64,000 nt of DNA from Enoplolaimus lenunculus (GCA_030248215.1 JASANG010001664.1:62001-126000); one strand, 5' to 3'; positions 1 through 12,440 are shown, counted from the stretch's first letter. Notes: generated by a model from the sequence alone, not told the origin. Numbers and translations: made by a program.

Positions 1-45
1 GACTCAATTGTATTGGAAGAAAAACAAAACATCGTTGAAAGTTTT

Positions 46-362
46 ATAGTTCAATATCAAACTAAATAGTAAAAATAACGGAAACGGACAGGGATCGAAA
101 TAACGGAAACGGAAATTGCAACATAAAAGTTTCAAAGATGTGTTATTTTTCTGCCAACATAATTGAGGCTTGCAAATGTTCACCAGGTTTTCTAAAATTT
201 GAAAGAAAAATTGCGAATGCCTTTTTTTAAGGTTTCGGATGTACTTTGTAGTTCATTTCGAACAATTGCAGCATATCTGTAACGAAAAATTGCGAGATAT
301 ATACGTGATTTATAACTACTTCTCGTAAACGGATATCCGGTTACACCCAGCTATCCGTTGAC
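46..362. repeat. Family E repeat, degenerate, TTTCCGTTTCCG type
   Basis: The left part repeats AACGGAAACGG and the right end reads ATATCCGGTTACACCC. The same ends and internal pattern recur at 1690-2195 and 63135-63535. The ends resemble hAT-like MITE termini, but no clean target duplication is visible. Confidence 0.5.
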
Positions 363-424
363 TCCCTGAAAACTATGCACAATTTTACTACAGAAACTGC
401 AGGAACATCAAGCAGAAATTCTAT

Positions 425-631
425 CACTGAGTATGAGTCCGGACTTTCAGAACTCAGAATTGTGTGTCAATAAAACTCACTCTGACTTAATTATTCAACT
501 TAGTCGGAATCAACTGAACTCAGAGTGAGAATCAACTCACCTAAGAGTGAGTTTAACGTTAACTGTTATTAACTCAGAAATAACTAACTGTCCGTCTGAG
601 TTGATTAATTAACTCATTGGAATTTACAGTG
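425..631. mobile_element. Family B MITE, left end decayed
   Basis: Alternating AACTCAGA and GAGTTGATTAATTAACTC blocks run up to a good right terminus, GGAATTTACAGTG. The left terminus is not recognisable. Confidence 0.55.
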
Positions 632-734
632 CATAGCTGAAGGTAGATTTTCTGCCAGACCCAGATCTGCAATTGTACACTGGGAATAAGCGTAATTTTC
701 ACATTCGTTTTGACAAATTTTAAGTCTCACAGTT

Positions 735-1172
735 GTTGTGATAGAGCCGTATTGTTAATTTTGGGTTATACCCTACAATTAGGGATAATTGTCATTTATG
801 AACTCTAATTAGGGTTTAGGGACTCTATCCGCTTACGGGCTCTTATTAGGGATACGGACTGCTATTGATCGTGACTCAAAATGGGGACTCCCCCTCTTAT
901 TACCCCCTCCCCTTATTCGGGTCAATACAGTACTTAAGTTTTGAAAGTATATGCATTCCTATGTATAACCTTGCATTGACGCTTCAAGTTTTTGATACAA
1001 GACATAATAAACGTTTAATTCAACAGATAGTTGCACTACCGGATACACATCAGTAACGAACAGTAGCGGAAGGCGGGTTAACAATAAATAACAGTCCATA
1101 ACCAAATAACAGGGGGTGCCCTTTGGAGGGGCCAAATATCAGTTTCCCCCATTTTATTTGAGTCACTACAAC
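735..1172. mobile_element. Family G MITE-like element
   Basis: The right end, TTTGAGTCACTACAAC, matches the terminal repeat of the clearer copy at 60598-61020. The interior shares the phrases ACTCTATCCGCTTACGG and GATACGGACT with that copy. The left end is poorly kept. Confidence 0.4.
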
Positions 1173-1286
1173 AGCTTATACATTTGACATAATGTGAAAT
1201 TAGCAGTTTTATATACCAAACGCTGTCGGAGGTATTTTTCGACGAAAATCGTTTGTCTTTCTATTTAACCTGGACGTACGTTACTA

Positions 1287-1488
1287 CACTACCAAAAATG
1301 ATGAGTCAAATTGACTCTCTCCGAAATAGGCTTTTCCTGACTACACAAACTGAGTTAAATTTCGACTCTGCTAGAGTCAAATTGACTCGAATTTGACTCA
1401 GGCGGAGTCGAAATTTGACTCAATTTGTGTAGTTAGGAAAAGCCTATTTCGGAGAGAGTCAAATAGACTCACCATTTTTTTTGCAGTG
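1287..1488. mobile_element. Family A palindromic MITE
   Basis: The two halves are near-perfect reverse complements, sharing GAGTCAAATTGACTCTC and CGAAATAGGCTTTTCC. It is flanked by TA on both sides. The left tip is CACTACC instead of CACTGC. Confidence 0.85.
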
Positions 1489-1555
1489 TATGCACATTCA
1501 CGTTCTACAAACGTTCATTATTTTTGCTTAGAAATACTGGCTACTGTAAATTAAA

Positions 1556-1690
1556 GGTCCGTAACAGTAGTATAAGCGTATGCCTAAAGCCCATGCTCAA
1601 TGATCAGTCTGACCTTAGCAAAAAAATAGTGTAAAGCTTAAGCTTACTCTTTTTACAGTCCACCCGAAAACGGTCGGTTCCTGACGCATA
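1556..1690. mobile_element. Family C fragment
   Basis: It has the subterminal motif CGTAACAGTAGTATAAGCG and the distal motif CTTTTTACAGTCCACC, with only one or two telomere-like hexamers between. The outer ends are worn. Confidence 0.5.
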
Positions 1691-2195
1691 TCAGGGTATA
1701 ACCGGATGATATCCGTTTCCGCTTACATTTCCGTTATAGAAATAACGAAAATTGTATTATTTTTACGTTCAAAATTAGTTATGTATTACTTATATATTCC
1801 GCAATTTTTCGTTACACATTAGCTGCAGACGTTCCAAATGAAATAAAAATTACGAAGTTAATCCAAAATCTTAAAAAATTTCGGTCAATGTTACTTTAAG
1901 AGGCGTAACAGTAGATTAAGCGTATTCCTAAGCCCCTAAGCCTAAGCCTATGCAAAAAAATGTAATCAAGAATGTAAACCTACCATTTTATGGACGCACC
2001 AGAAACCTGGACGCCCCTTAAAGTAACATGGGCCAAAATTTTGATGCACCTGCCATTTTTTGTTTGTTTTAAAGACCGGTGAACATATCCACGCTTCAAT
2101 TATGTTGGCAGAAAAATACATTTTTTAAACATTTATACTTCAATATCCGTTTTCCGTTTCCGTTATTTTTACTATCCGTTTACATTCTGACCCAT
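1690..2195. repeat. Family E repeat interrupted by a family C element
   Basis: The left part starts GGGTATAACCGGATGATATCC and the right part ends TTCCGTTTCCGTTATTTTTAC. A family C1 element (1883-2034) sits in the middle, so family E is the older insertion here. Confidence 0.5.
1883..2034. mobile_element. Family C1 element nested in family E
   Basis: The ends GGTCAATGTTACTTTAAG and CTTAAAGTAACATGGGCC are inverted repeats. The interior has a short CCTAAGCCTAAGCC array. The 8-bp flanks AAAATTTC and AAAATTTT differ at one base. Confidence 0.8.
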
Positions 2196-2481
2196 GGGCT
2201 GTGGCACTTATGAATGTCTCCATTTATAGGCTCAGCATTTTATTATTATTTCTACAAACGGACAACAATGGCACTGTGCGATCCGCGTTACTATCAAGAC
2301 TCACCATGGCTGCGAGAACAAATAGAAAAGCGACGCTAAAAATTAAGAATGAAAACTTCAGCCTTTATTTTTATGCGAGAAATTTGTTTTAAACTGACTG
2401 CTTAAAATTGGAACTCTACAATTTACACTAAAACTATTCATTTTGAAACTTTTGCGGTGTCGTTCTAAGCTGTTAATACAA

Positions 2482-2713
2482 CACTGTAAATTCCAGTGAG
2501 TTGATTAATCAATTCAGACAGAAAGTTAGTTACTTCTCAGTTAACAACAGAAAACTTTAGCTCCCTCTGAGTTTAGTTGATTCCGGGAAACTTGATTAAT
2601 TAACTCAAACTTGAGTCGAATGAACTCAGAATTCTGAGTTCAGAAAGTCCTAACTCAGACTGGAGTGATTCAACTCATTCTGAGTTAAAATCAACTCATT
2701 GGAATTTACAATG
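2482..2713. mobile_element. Family B MITE
   Basis: It begins CACTGTAAATTCCAGTGAG and ends GGAATTTACAATG. Inside are inverted GAGTTGATTAATC and TTAATTAACTC blocks. The target duplication is unclear. Confidence 0.8.
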
Positions 2714-3074
2714 AAAACGTCAGCGCAATTTACATATAACTTGTGAAAAAGATTATTAGTAGGATGGTATAAGTTATTGAAATACCGGAATTTGTAATTT
2801 TTATGCTCAGAATGAGTTATAAATAACGAAATGTCTCGCAATTTTTCACTGCACATATGCTTGCTCAGGCAAAGCTTTTCCCTTGCAGCTTCAAGTTTTT
2901 CATCTCTAATCGCCCCTTAGCTAATTTCTGCTATGCGAACGGTTAGACTATGGTGTCGCCAAAATTTATCCACAGCATGCCAAGTCCGTGTTTTGCAAGG
3001 GGATCAGAGAAAAATTTCAAAGGGTCACACGAGTACCAGGTTTTTGATATCGAGGGGTACGTGTTTAGATCATT

Positions 3075-3225
3075 TTCCTACAGGGCTGAAATAGATACAC
3101 TTTAAGCTTTAGACTAACTTGTTTGCTTAGGTTTAGACTTTAAGTCTAGGAATAGGCTCATGTTTACGCTTAGGCAAAGGCATATGTTTATATACTACTG
3201 GCCGGCCCTGTTCTAAACATGGGCC
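3075..3225. mobile_element. Family C2 element, left end worn
   Basis: CAGGGCTGAAATAG followed by CTTTAGACTAACTTG leads into TTAGG-type repeats. The right end, GGCCGGCCCTGTTCTAAACAT, is characteristic of C2. Confidence 0.65.
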
Positions 3226-3450
3226 GTTATGTGAATAAAAATTTCAAATTGGATTTCATGTGTTACTTAGTGTACTTCTAAATAAGTACTTAAAATCACA
3301 AGACGAAAATCACGGCTCACGCTACTTTTATTATTGTCCTTAGACAGATTTTTGCCTAGGCTAAAGCTTAACACTTATTTTTACGCTTCCATTAGGAATA
3401 TGCTTAAAATCTAAAGTTTTTACAGCCCTAAAAAGATTGATCAAAATCAC

Positions 3451-3596
3451 GGCCAATGTATGGGACAGGTTCGTAACAGTATACTATAAGCATATGCTTG
3501 TGCCTAAAGCCTAAGAATTACTCCTAGCCTGAGCAAAAAAATATCTAAAGCTTAAGCTTAATCTATTGCAATCCCACAGAAAAACGTTCATGGGCA
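3451..3596. mobile_element. Family C element with perfect 8-bp duplication
   Basis: It starts GGCCAATGTATGGGACAGG and ends at TTCATGGGCA. AAAATCAC is repeated exactly on both sides. The central telomere-like part is reduced to CCTAAAGCCTAAG. Confidence 0.7.
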
Positions 3597-3658
3597 AAAA
3601 TCACGAAACGGTTTTGAAACCGAAATTTTTCTCGAAAAACCCCGATATCAAATTATTT

Positions 3659-3820
3659 AGGGCCGTAACAGTAGATTAAGCGTATTCCTAAGCCTAAGCA
3701 TAAACGTTGCAAAAGCGTATTCTTAAGCATAAGCCCAAGCAAAAAATGTAATCTAGAATGTAAGCCTACTCTTTTACAGATCCACCAGAAAACGGGACGG
3801 CCTTAAACGTAACATGAGCC
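3659..3820. mobile_element. Family C1 element, internally shortened
   Basis: The motifs CGTAACAGTAGATTAAGCG and CCTAAGCCTAAGC are present. It ends CCTTAAACGTAACATGAGCC. The outer left end is missing. Confidence 0.6.
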
Positions 3821-4084
3821 TGCGGTTGCATAGATCCTATGCTGATTTTAAAGAAAACCGTCCAAAAAACTACATTTCAAACACATTTTTATTTTTTCAA
3901 GATTTAAATGTTTAGCAACATAACATGCGTGTAAACTCAGTATTCTTCAAAACAAAATAAAAACAGGTAAATATGACACAATATATACGCCGTGACTGAC
4001 AGAAAATAAATTCAAAAATTCCGCTCTGAGGGTGACACTATACATGTGCAGCGCCTAAAATCATAAAAAATCATAAATTGATCT

Positions 4085-4610
4085 ATTATCGGTGCCAAGA
4101 CAGAAGACATTAAAGAGTCAAAAAGTACAGCGTCACCTTTACGAAGACACGGAATTCGACGGAATAGCTGAACGACAGGATGCATCTGAAATTGTGGTTC
4201 CAGTAGAGAAATCTGCTATTTTGCACTATCCGGTTCCGGTATTTGCTCACCGGAACTTAAGGCATTTGCGGTATTAGGTTGAGCTTCATTGCTAAATTTA
4301 TTGTCCTGGAACTACTTGCGCAATATGCAAATCTCACCGTTTCTTCGTAATAGCAGTTCAAGGTTCAGCTTCAGCAGTATAAATTTGTACCTTAAAAGGT
4401 TCATGACAAAATGCTGAAACAATCGCATGATGGTAATATTTTCAAGTGTAAAATTTCACTAAAAATCAATATTCTTCGGTAATTATAGATATTTATCACT
4501 ATTCAGTTGTGGTAGAAAATCTGGTATTTCTACACTTTACGATTCCGGTTCCATTATCGATATGTTATAATTCCGACTGCACCCTACACCGGTACAAAAC
4601 CGATTAAACA
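4085..4610. repeat. GGGTGCA/CCGG-type repeat, degenerate
   Basis: Clustered CCGGTTCCGGT motifs are seen on both strands, and the right edge reads GACTGCACCCTACACCGG. Related copies lie at 20013-20490 and 41205-41520. These look like old hAT-type MITEs, but I could not find duplicated flanks. Confidence 0.35.
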
Positions 4611-5911
4611 CCCTCATGAAAAATTTATGACTATAGACAGCTTACGGGTAACAAAAAATAAATATTCTCACTACTATAAGCGACCATTTTAAAAGAATTA
4701 TTATTGTGTCAGAATCAGCGTATTTCAACAACCCTCAACTCGGATAGAGAACAGAAAAGTTGTCCTTAATCAAAAACATACGTACCTTGCAACATGAATA
4801 CATTCACTTGCGGAAATCTTGTTGAAATTTGCTTTTTATTTGATTCAGTTTGAAAAACTTTGTTGCTCTGTGTTTATTTTACACACCAGAAAAGTTCAAA
4901 ATACGCATCTCCATTACTAACCATAAGGTAAATTAGTAATCAAAAATTGAATCACTTGCACGTTTAGTGGCTACAGCCTTTTTCAGTGCTACAACTAACT
5001 ACATACTACCAGTAAGTAAATAAACAAAATCAAAAAGTTTAAAAAATGTTTAACTTCAACACGTTTTTGTTCCATTAAATGTTCATCAGTTAGAAAAAGT
5101 CATGAACCACTCACATCTTTCGTAGCCACCACGTTCGTGACGTTAATACAATTTTAAAATTCACACATATGGCAACGATTACGGGATTGAGATCTAAGGT
5201 CCTTCCCTTAGAAGCCAATGGTGACTCAACTGGTATTTTTACAAACCACGGCAAAATCTATAGACGTCAGTCAACAGCGTTCGCACCGTTAGTCGAATCC
5301 ATTCTAGAACCAGCATTGTAGAAAGGCGTCGCCAAGATTTCGCAAAAGGGATTGTGTTTCACATTGTATAAAAATTTCGATTTAGATGGTTCTTGTATCA
5401 CCAATTCAAAAAGTTCCTAAGAAGTTCCAAAAAACTTCTTGGACAAAAATAGCAAACACCGACGCTTCAGTCATATATCCCAACAGGCTACGCCCGTGAT
5501 ATAGATGATCCAAGAACCCTGGTCATTTTGTGTTTATATCAACCGCAACATATTCTAGACGGTTCCAGCGTCGATATATTCGGCCAACCACCAATGTTTA
5601 TAACAATATTTTATATCTCTCGTGTCGTGAAACCGCTACTACGATTGACTACTAATAAGTCAGCCCACGTTCGATTCTGAGTTCCAGAACACAATAAAAC
5701 GACTGTGGCATGTAGTACAAACGATATCGGTCCACAATGCAGTTTGGAAGATAAACTGCAGTGCGCTTTCCATCATAATTTCGCAAATCTTGAAACTGCA
5801 ACACTACTTGTACCATTATCATTACATCGCTAGGCAATTTCTTAGTTTGGCAGAAAAACCCTGTTGAAACTGATCAACTCCGTTTTTAGAAAATATAACG
5901 GTTCAACATTT
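4611..5911. other. Intergenic stretch downstream of the GT43 gene
   Basis: There is no recognisable repeat family here. Two short open segments look mildly coding-like: 5169-5321 on plus (50 codons from an ATG) and 5652-5868 on minus (about 70 codons). Neither carries a motif I recognise or a convincing exon partner. The minus segment lies only 40 bp past the GT43 stop but is out of phase with it. Confidence 0.3.
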
Positions 5912-8900
5912 TCAAACCTCAATTTCCCCGTCCATATCTGAACTCATTGGTGTCGGTTTTCTTTGTCTCCATTGCGCTTCAATTTTCAGCTTTGGTCGTT
6001 CAGTTCTTGTATGCCATACGAGCACCTAAACTATGACATAAATAGATCATGTTAATAATAAGGGCCAGCCCAATGGAACATGAGGATTAAGCTAGGCTTA
6101 GTAGAAACCATGAAGTTAAAATAAACTACTAAAATTCACATTCCGCAACAGCTGCAATACTTTTTCGAGGTGATGTTCGTATAGCGGATTGTCCTTTGGG
6201 AAAGGGTCTTCCAGAGTTAAACTTGCCTTAAACAGTTTTCACTCAATCTGTTGCATCGACCTTGCACAAAACAATCTTCAATCGATGTTCTTACGCTTAC
6301 GGTGAGGTTTGTAATTTAAACTTTGGCCTTGAGGTTAACCTACAGTTTATTCAAGAGGTAACTTAAACATAATTTAACTCGGTCTTGCATAGAAAGTCAG
6401 TTCGCAGCCAACAAAATATTGAATAGCAGTACAAAAATCACACAGCAAACCCCTATATGCCAATACTATTGAAAATACCGCTGGCTCACTCCAATCTTTA
6501 AAAGTTCCAGCTAAACGGCCAAAAAAATTGAAAAAGCTTAACAGGTAAAATACGGTTTTGCTGGATAAATAAAGTCAAAATAATGAAAACTCGAAACACA
6601 CCACATAAAAATTGAAAATAACAACACAAACCTTAGTACAATTATCGGCAAGCGGTTCAAGCTCATTTCGTGATACGTGAAGCCCTGTCAAAAAGTGAGA
6701 TTCTTGATATCCACGTTGAACTTCGTAGTCAAACTTGGCATTCGGATACTTGAGTATGAGTCTACACGAAACAATAAAGTTGATACATTCTAGCGTTGTC
6801 ACACCAAAATGACCTTCTCGCTGCAAAAACTTGCGCTTGTTAATTGGGCATTAGGCAGGTACAAGAAAACTGAATAATTTTAAATTACATAATTCCATTA
6901 CAATTTTCACACTAAAAGCGATAAATAGCATGAAATCAAAACTTCTGAGAAATTAGTCTATCCGCTGCGAAATCGTAACTACCTTAAAGATACGGCAAAC
7001 GCAGCCATATCAAACGGAAACGGTCTTTGCGATTCCCAACCGGCCACAAAACCTGTTACGCGAGCGTTTGAAGTTTCAGGACCCATGATGCTGACAATAG
7101 GTCGTTCCACTAATAGTCCACCTGCAAGAGCCACTGGCCAAACGCTCGCAGTATCGGTAGTTCTCATCTTAAAACATAGTACAAGTAATTTCACTAGTGA
7201 TTTGCTGATACTAAAAGTCTTTGATGATACTGACCCTTATTTTGAAAATTTTCCGATGTCGATTCTAATTTTAAGAACCACAAGAATAACTACATTACAT
7301 AATATAATAACACGAAGACTGAAACATGACAGTCATAAACGACTATATTACCATAACAACTGTTCACGTCTGCTAGTTGTTTTCAAATAAATTGGCAACA
7401 GAAATCACAGTTACATGATAAAACGCACTGTTATTCGCCGGCAAGTCAAATTGAAAGCATTTCAACTGATTTTCAGGCGTAAAAAGTAATGGACAAAATG
7501 GAGAATTTTCACCAATTTTTTAACAACACTGAATTTGAAATTAAAAAAAGCCAACAAAAACCACGGGTCTACGATTGAATTTAGACACCATACAGGAACA
7601 AGACCACAGTAACAATTTATATACCTACTTCGAAGTTTAGAGAAGAAAACCCTACACCATACCTGTTCAAAAATCCGAATATCATAAGTATTATCATCGT
7701 CGGCAAAATATACTACAGGACATGTATCGCTCAATCCAACACCGGACGACCCCGGCGAGCCAAGCTTCGAATCTTGAGCTGCCTTGCGACACAAGTGACC
7801 AAAATTAGTTCGCAACCACGCCAGGCCAGTGTTTCGTTGAGCAACACCACGAGGTTTCAGCCATCTCCGACGAGCAATAACATCAGATTCATTGAGCCGA
7901 AAAATATCAGGCGTTTGAGCACTCAAATGCGTTATCTTCATTATATCGGACCATGACTGTAAGCACAAGGCATGCTTGAAAGAAGGTGGGATCAGCAGAG
8001 AAGTTATAATTTTTTACTACGTAAACAGCACAAGCGTGGTTCAGGTTCAAAGTCTCAAGCTCGCGCATCCTTAAGCGAAAGCTCTGCCACTACGTCAAGC
8101 GCAATTGCAGTGCAATCGAAATTAAGGAATTTAATAGACATGCAATCAAACGTACTCAGAAAACTGGTACGCTTACGTGTTCAAGACACAAAATTACACA
8201 GAAGAAAGTCATTAAAATATTATTACCTCAAAACCTTTAAACAACATTGTGCAGCTGAATACATTTTGTGTCGATTTGTGAAAGGCAAAAACGTCACGAT
8301 GATAAATTGGTCAAATAGAGCAGTAAGAATTTATGTAACGCGCCTAATGAATCCCGTACGTGTTCCCCAGGTGGCGGCTAAAGGGTTTCTCCTTCTAATA
8401 CGTTATCATGATATTTATATACTATAAAATTTTTCAGGCTCATAAAGTAATTATCATAATGGAGACGGCTGGCGATCCTAATTTAATTATTTAATTTTCG
8501 CTGAAAACTTCAGACGAACGTGAGAAACAACTCCGCGCTCAAGCGGACCAATACTGCCGTCAACAAAAAATTTTAGAAATTCAAATCAAAAACCTCGAAT
8601 CACAACAGGCTTTGCTGAAAAAGCAAAAAAGCTAACAATAAAGTTGTCGAAGTTGATTTGGATAAGGACATTCCTGAAGTATTTCAAGATAGCGAGTATA
8701 ATCTTTATCTGTAAATAGATGTACTAAAAATTAGTTAGTAACTAAAAATTAGTTAGTAAGGAGTTTTAGCCTCAATTTGAAACTACCGAGCCTCAAACAA
8801 AACGAAACCAAGAATGAACCCGAGACCACCTGTAAAACTAGATAAATCATACCTGACGACTCGAAGACAAGAGCGTGCCACTGTGCATAGTCAGTCTTGG

Positions 8901-11493
8901 TACAAATATGTCCACAGTGCGCATTGCTATATTTCCCTTCCTCAGCCCATTTATGGCTGTACACAAATTCCTGGCTGGCGTAAAATTGTTATGTTTACAT
9001 TTAAAAAAACACGATATTTTACATTTTGTAGTTAACGCGACCATGGTGTGAGAACGACTTATACAAACAATTGGTATGAGGTAGGAGAAATATTCAGCGT
9101 GTATGTGTGGTGTATACATTTTGCATTTTGTAGGATGCATATCGAGTTCTATACTTTTGTCCAGGGTACAATCAGATATCAAAACAATTGATACAGGAAC
9201 CGGAGTCGGATGTCAACCGGATATTACACCGAAATAAAACAAAAATTTTGACCATTCTTAACGCATTAAACAATTTCTTTCAGTCTTCTCTTGTCTGCAA
9301 AGACAGTTGTTAGATAATATCGAATTTTAAAATCAAACTAATATTGCTGCTAATCTTTGGTAATGTCCGGTGTTTAGCCCTGGCATGTTGCCATCCAAGG
9401 TTGGGCACAATGGAAATACATTTCATACAAGGGTATGTAAAAACTGTATATTCGTTGTAAAATATAAATATTTTGCTTACCGCAGGCATTCGGTGTCCGG
9501 TAGATTTATACCGGATTTCAGAACCGGAGTCGGATGTCGACTTTGCACCGGATCATAAACCGAAACCGGATGTCCGGTCGCATACTGTGCCTGTCTAATA
9601 ACAGCCATGCTCGACTCTCACCTCGACTAATCGTGCTAATCTGTTCGAGGGTTCTACAGCATCTTCAACTAGTACCCAGTGCAGTCGTGGTACATGCATT
9701 AAAGTCTGCGCTAAGCGAGTTAAATCCGCTCGTTGCGTTACTTGAGCGACTGTTGGTGTGATCACAAATAATTCTCGAAGTGATGCGCTCGCATGTCCAG
9801 GACCACTAAGCAGGCCAAAGCTCGAAAGCTGAAATCAAAAGCTCGGTGGAAGGATTTTATTTCGGAGAAGGAGTTACTGGAAGATAAAGATCATTATTTT
9901 CAAATTTGCGATATTTGACATTGTTGAAAAAGTTCTACCACACTCACCATGGACACCGCCCCTGTAACTAACAAACGTGAACTAAAACAAAATTTCCCAC
10001 CCCGTCTTTTTATTTTATTATGTATATACACTCTAACGCAAGTTATATAAATTTTGCAATCCATTTCCATCTGAAATAAACATCAGCTCAACTGTTTCCG
10101 CGACAACTAACCGAAAATAACCGTGCTTAAAGCAGTAAATTCAATCAATCTATTTGTACCACTTCGACATAGTATTCTGCTATACAAAGTTTTTACCTTC
10201 CCCTCACACATTGTGCCTTAGCTGCATGCTGTCCTGCAACACATTATGGACTCTGGGTAAAGGGTATACGCAAGGGTATACGCATACAATACTCAATTAT
10301 ACAGTTGCAACATTTAAATATAATACCCGAACACGGACCCAGATTTTTCTGGTAGAAAAACGCGGACCCGGATCTGGACGCTGAATTTTTATGTAAACCC
10401 GGATTTGTTTTCCGGGCCAACCCGGGTCCGGAATTTTTATAGCTTAAAAACTGAACACGGTCCTATTTTTGAAAGAAAGTAAAAAATTTCCGTCTCCATC
10501 TATATATTCTAGCAGCTCAGTGTGTACAATAGTAATAGGCAGCATGCATTGTGAAGCGACTAATGTCATTCACAAAAGTTTATTTACGATAGCCGTCTTA
10601 AAAGACATGTTTAGAAGTGATTTGTTTTTAATGTATTTGACATAGTTAGCGTTGGTTGTGCAACTATCTGATAAATTCTTTAGCCTATTTAATTTAGGTA
10701 CTATTCAAAATGTAGGCGCGGGATGTTAACTAATCTAATTTTATTCCCGGTATATGTCCGGGTTTTTGTAATACCCGGACCCGGATCCGGATTGATTTGT
10801 TGTGAAAACCCGGGCCCTGTAGTTTCTTGAAACGAAAACCCGGACCCGGAATTTTCCGGCACAAATACCCGGAATATTGGAATATCCGGACATTCGAACC
10901 TAAGCATCGAAAAATCTCCTAATTTAGAAAAAATATTAAAAACTAACACTGCAAATACTTAACATGCCGTCCTAGCCTAGCAATGGATCTTATGCAGATA
11001 TTAGCGGAAACAATATGTTAATTTTTAAAGATCGAAATCACAATTCATTGAAATACAAAGAATTGAGATAAAGAGCCGGGATTACTAAAAAATCCAAAAT
11101 ATGGTTCAGTGTAGTACTCCAGCAGCTAAAATGAAAACCATAAAAAGCTGTTCCAAATCTTACTGATTACGTCTTTCAAAAAAACCCTAAAATATCATTT
11201 CGAACCTTCAGCTTTTGCCTGAAATTCGAACTTTTGCTGCCGTCCTGCCTTACAGATAAAAATCGGTCTCGTTTCTTCGCATATCTACGATCAACTTCTT
11301 TCAATCGATGCTCAATGCGTGCAATATCACGTTCTTTGCGTGCTAATTCAAAGTGAATATTGTCAATTTCATGCTGTTTCAATGCTAGTTTTTCTTCAAG
11401 ATCAAACTTCTGCGCGTCCAGATACGCGAAATCTCGGTAAATAAATGCTAAAAACAGAGTTGAATTAAACATTAAATACGTATGCCAATTCAT
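5912..11493 (-). CDS. GT43 beta-1,3-glucuronyltransferase (GlcAT/B3GAT type), 6 exons
   Basis: Exons (minus strand): 11254-11493, 9622-9828, 7663-7956, 6983-7167, 6632-6761, 5912-6025. All junctions are GT-AG and in phase, giving 389 aa, a normal GT43 length. Exon 1 gives a short type II membrane anchor and a coiled-coil stem (about residues 20-78). Exon 2 holds ITPT and LHWVLVEDA. Exon 3 holds WLKPRGVAQRN and the metal-binding run YFADDDNTYD. Exon 4 holds SVWPVALAGG and GWESQRPFPFDMAAFAV. Exon 5 holds GYQES and DNCTK, and the last exon VLVWHTRTE with C-terminal IEV. GT43 enzymes add glucuronic acid from UDP-GlcA in the Golgi. GlcAT-I (sqv-8 in C. elegans) completes the proteoglycan linker tetrasaccharide. 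The IEV tail fits GlcAT-I, but assignment to one GT43 subtype is inference. The usual GVEQRN is GVAQRN here. The start is the least certain part: an alternative acceptor (TTTTTAG) lies inside exon 1 after about 15 codons. Confidence 0.9.
7972..8714 (+). CDS. Small coiled-coil gene candidate nested in GT43 intron 2
   Basis: An open segment from ATG 7972 is rich in Ser, Lys and Arg and runs into QSKLRNLIDMQSNVLRKLVRL. A possible donor at about 8181 would join in phase to an acceptor at 8513 (AAAACTTCAG). The next exon starts EREKQLRAQADQYCRQQK and continues as an acidic and basic heptad-like helix to a TAA at 8633. In the next frame just past the A-run at 8621-8630, about 25 more plausible codons follow (VVEVDLDKDIPEVFQDSEY, stop at 8712). 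That suggests a one-base indel or sequencing error in the run. I recognise no family. The whole candidate lies within GT43 intron 2, on the opposite strand. The donor is weak, so exon 1 is uncertain. Confidence 0.35.
9185..9570. repeat. ACCGGAGTCGGATGTC repeat pair
   Basis: AACCGGAGTCGGATGTC occurs at about 9199 and again at about 9520, each next to a CACCGG motif. It may be an old MITE. It lies in GT43 intron 2, with its right edge near the exon at 9622. Confidence 0.3.
10320..10900. repeat. CCGGGT-rich foldback repeat in GT43 intron 1
   Basis: ACCCGGACCCGGATCCGG-type blocks at 10335-10435 recur inverted at 10750-10880 around an AT-rich centre. GC content is sharply above the surroundings. 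It is a potential large hairpin or decayed inverted-repeat element. Confidence 0.45.
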
Positions 11494-11985
11494 TTGAATA
11501 ATCTAGAAATACAATTAATATGAAACTACCTTCGTAATGTTTCAGCCAAAACTATACTTATACATCAACCGTTAGTTATTCAGACAGTTGTGAAAATATA
11601 AGCCGATTTTTGCCGGAATTCCGGTGGAACACTACAATACTTTCAAAAAGCATTCATAACTGCATTAGGCATACAAAACTTAATATACTTAGTGAGCGCG
11701 GCGAACGAGTATCCAACCGTAATTTGTGTTTCTATCCTTATACAACGTTTTTTGGTTCGCTGAGTGATCCATACGGTCCTTAGTAGGCAACTAAGACTCG
11801 CAACAAAAGCAGAATAGCCAAATAAGCCTGGCCGAGCGAAGCGAACGAGAAGCTGCACGCGTTTCTGTATTTGATCTCAATCTCAATTGCGATTCTACTG
11901 CAGTGGATAAATTTGTAGTAGATCAGGGTACGTTTTCAAATGGTGTTTTTCAATTCAGTGGATTTTTAAAAGCGCATGGAAAACC
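11494..11985. other. No feature recognised
   Basis: This is the likely upstream region of the GT43 gene on the minus strand. I see no repeat family and no clear promoter motif. Confidence 0.4.
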
Positions 11986-12440
11986 AGTGATGTGCGGGCT
12001 TGGTCAAAAACCGAGACCCTAGCACGCGACCGAGACCCGGCAACCGAGACCGAGACTGTTTGGTCTCGGCCTCGGTCAATTTTTGACCGTTACCGAGCAT
12101 AAAAAGAAAATTTATTCTAACAAAGGTTTTGAATGTTGTTATCGTACTTCTGTAACATTCTAGCATAATGAAATGTTGTATCTGTTCAGAATTTATAATA
12201 TTAAACACAAAAATTACCGCAAAATTTGCTAATAACAATATTACTAAAAACAGCAAAAAATTTATGGTCAAAAATCTCCAAATATAACTGACGTCCGTTT
12301 ATTGTGAACGTTGAGCAGAAAAAACGAGAGCATGTCTTTCTCCTTTGGTCTCGGTTTGAAACCTACAGAGACTCAAAAAAACGAGACCGAGACCAGCCAA
12401 ATTTTGAGACTTACCGAGACCGAGACTGCACGCACATTCC
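11986..12440. mobile_element. hAT-like MITE rich in CGAGAC repeats
   Basis: The ends CCAGTGATGTGCGGGC and GCACGCACATTCCTGG are imperfect inverted repeats of the CAGTG type. Next to each end lie repeated ACCGAGACCGAGAC blocks in inverse arrangement, and the centre is AT-rich. The target duplication is not clear. Confidence 0.5.

Noticed and set aside
5652-5868. Seventh exon of the GT43 gene
   Set aside because: The frame does not join in phase to the preceding exon, and the GT43 protein already ends with the expected C terminus.
8847-9182. GT43 exon containing a QWHALVFESS-like segment (8749-8964 and 8847-9182, minus)
   Set aside because: A much better LHWVLVEDA exon exists at 9622-9828 and joins in phase on both sides.
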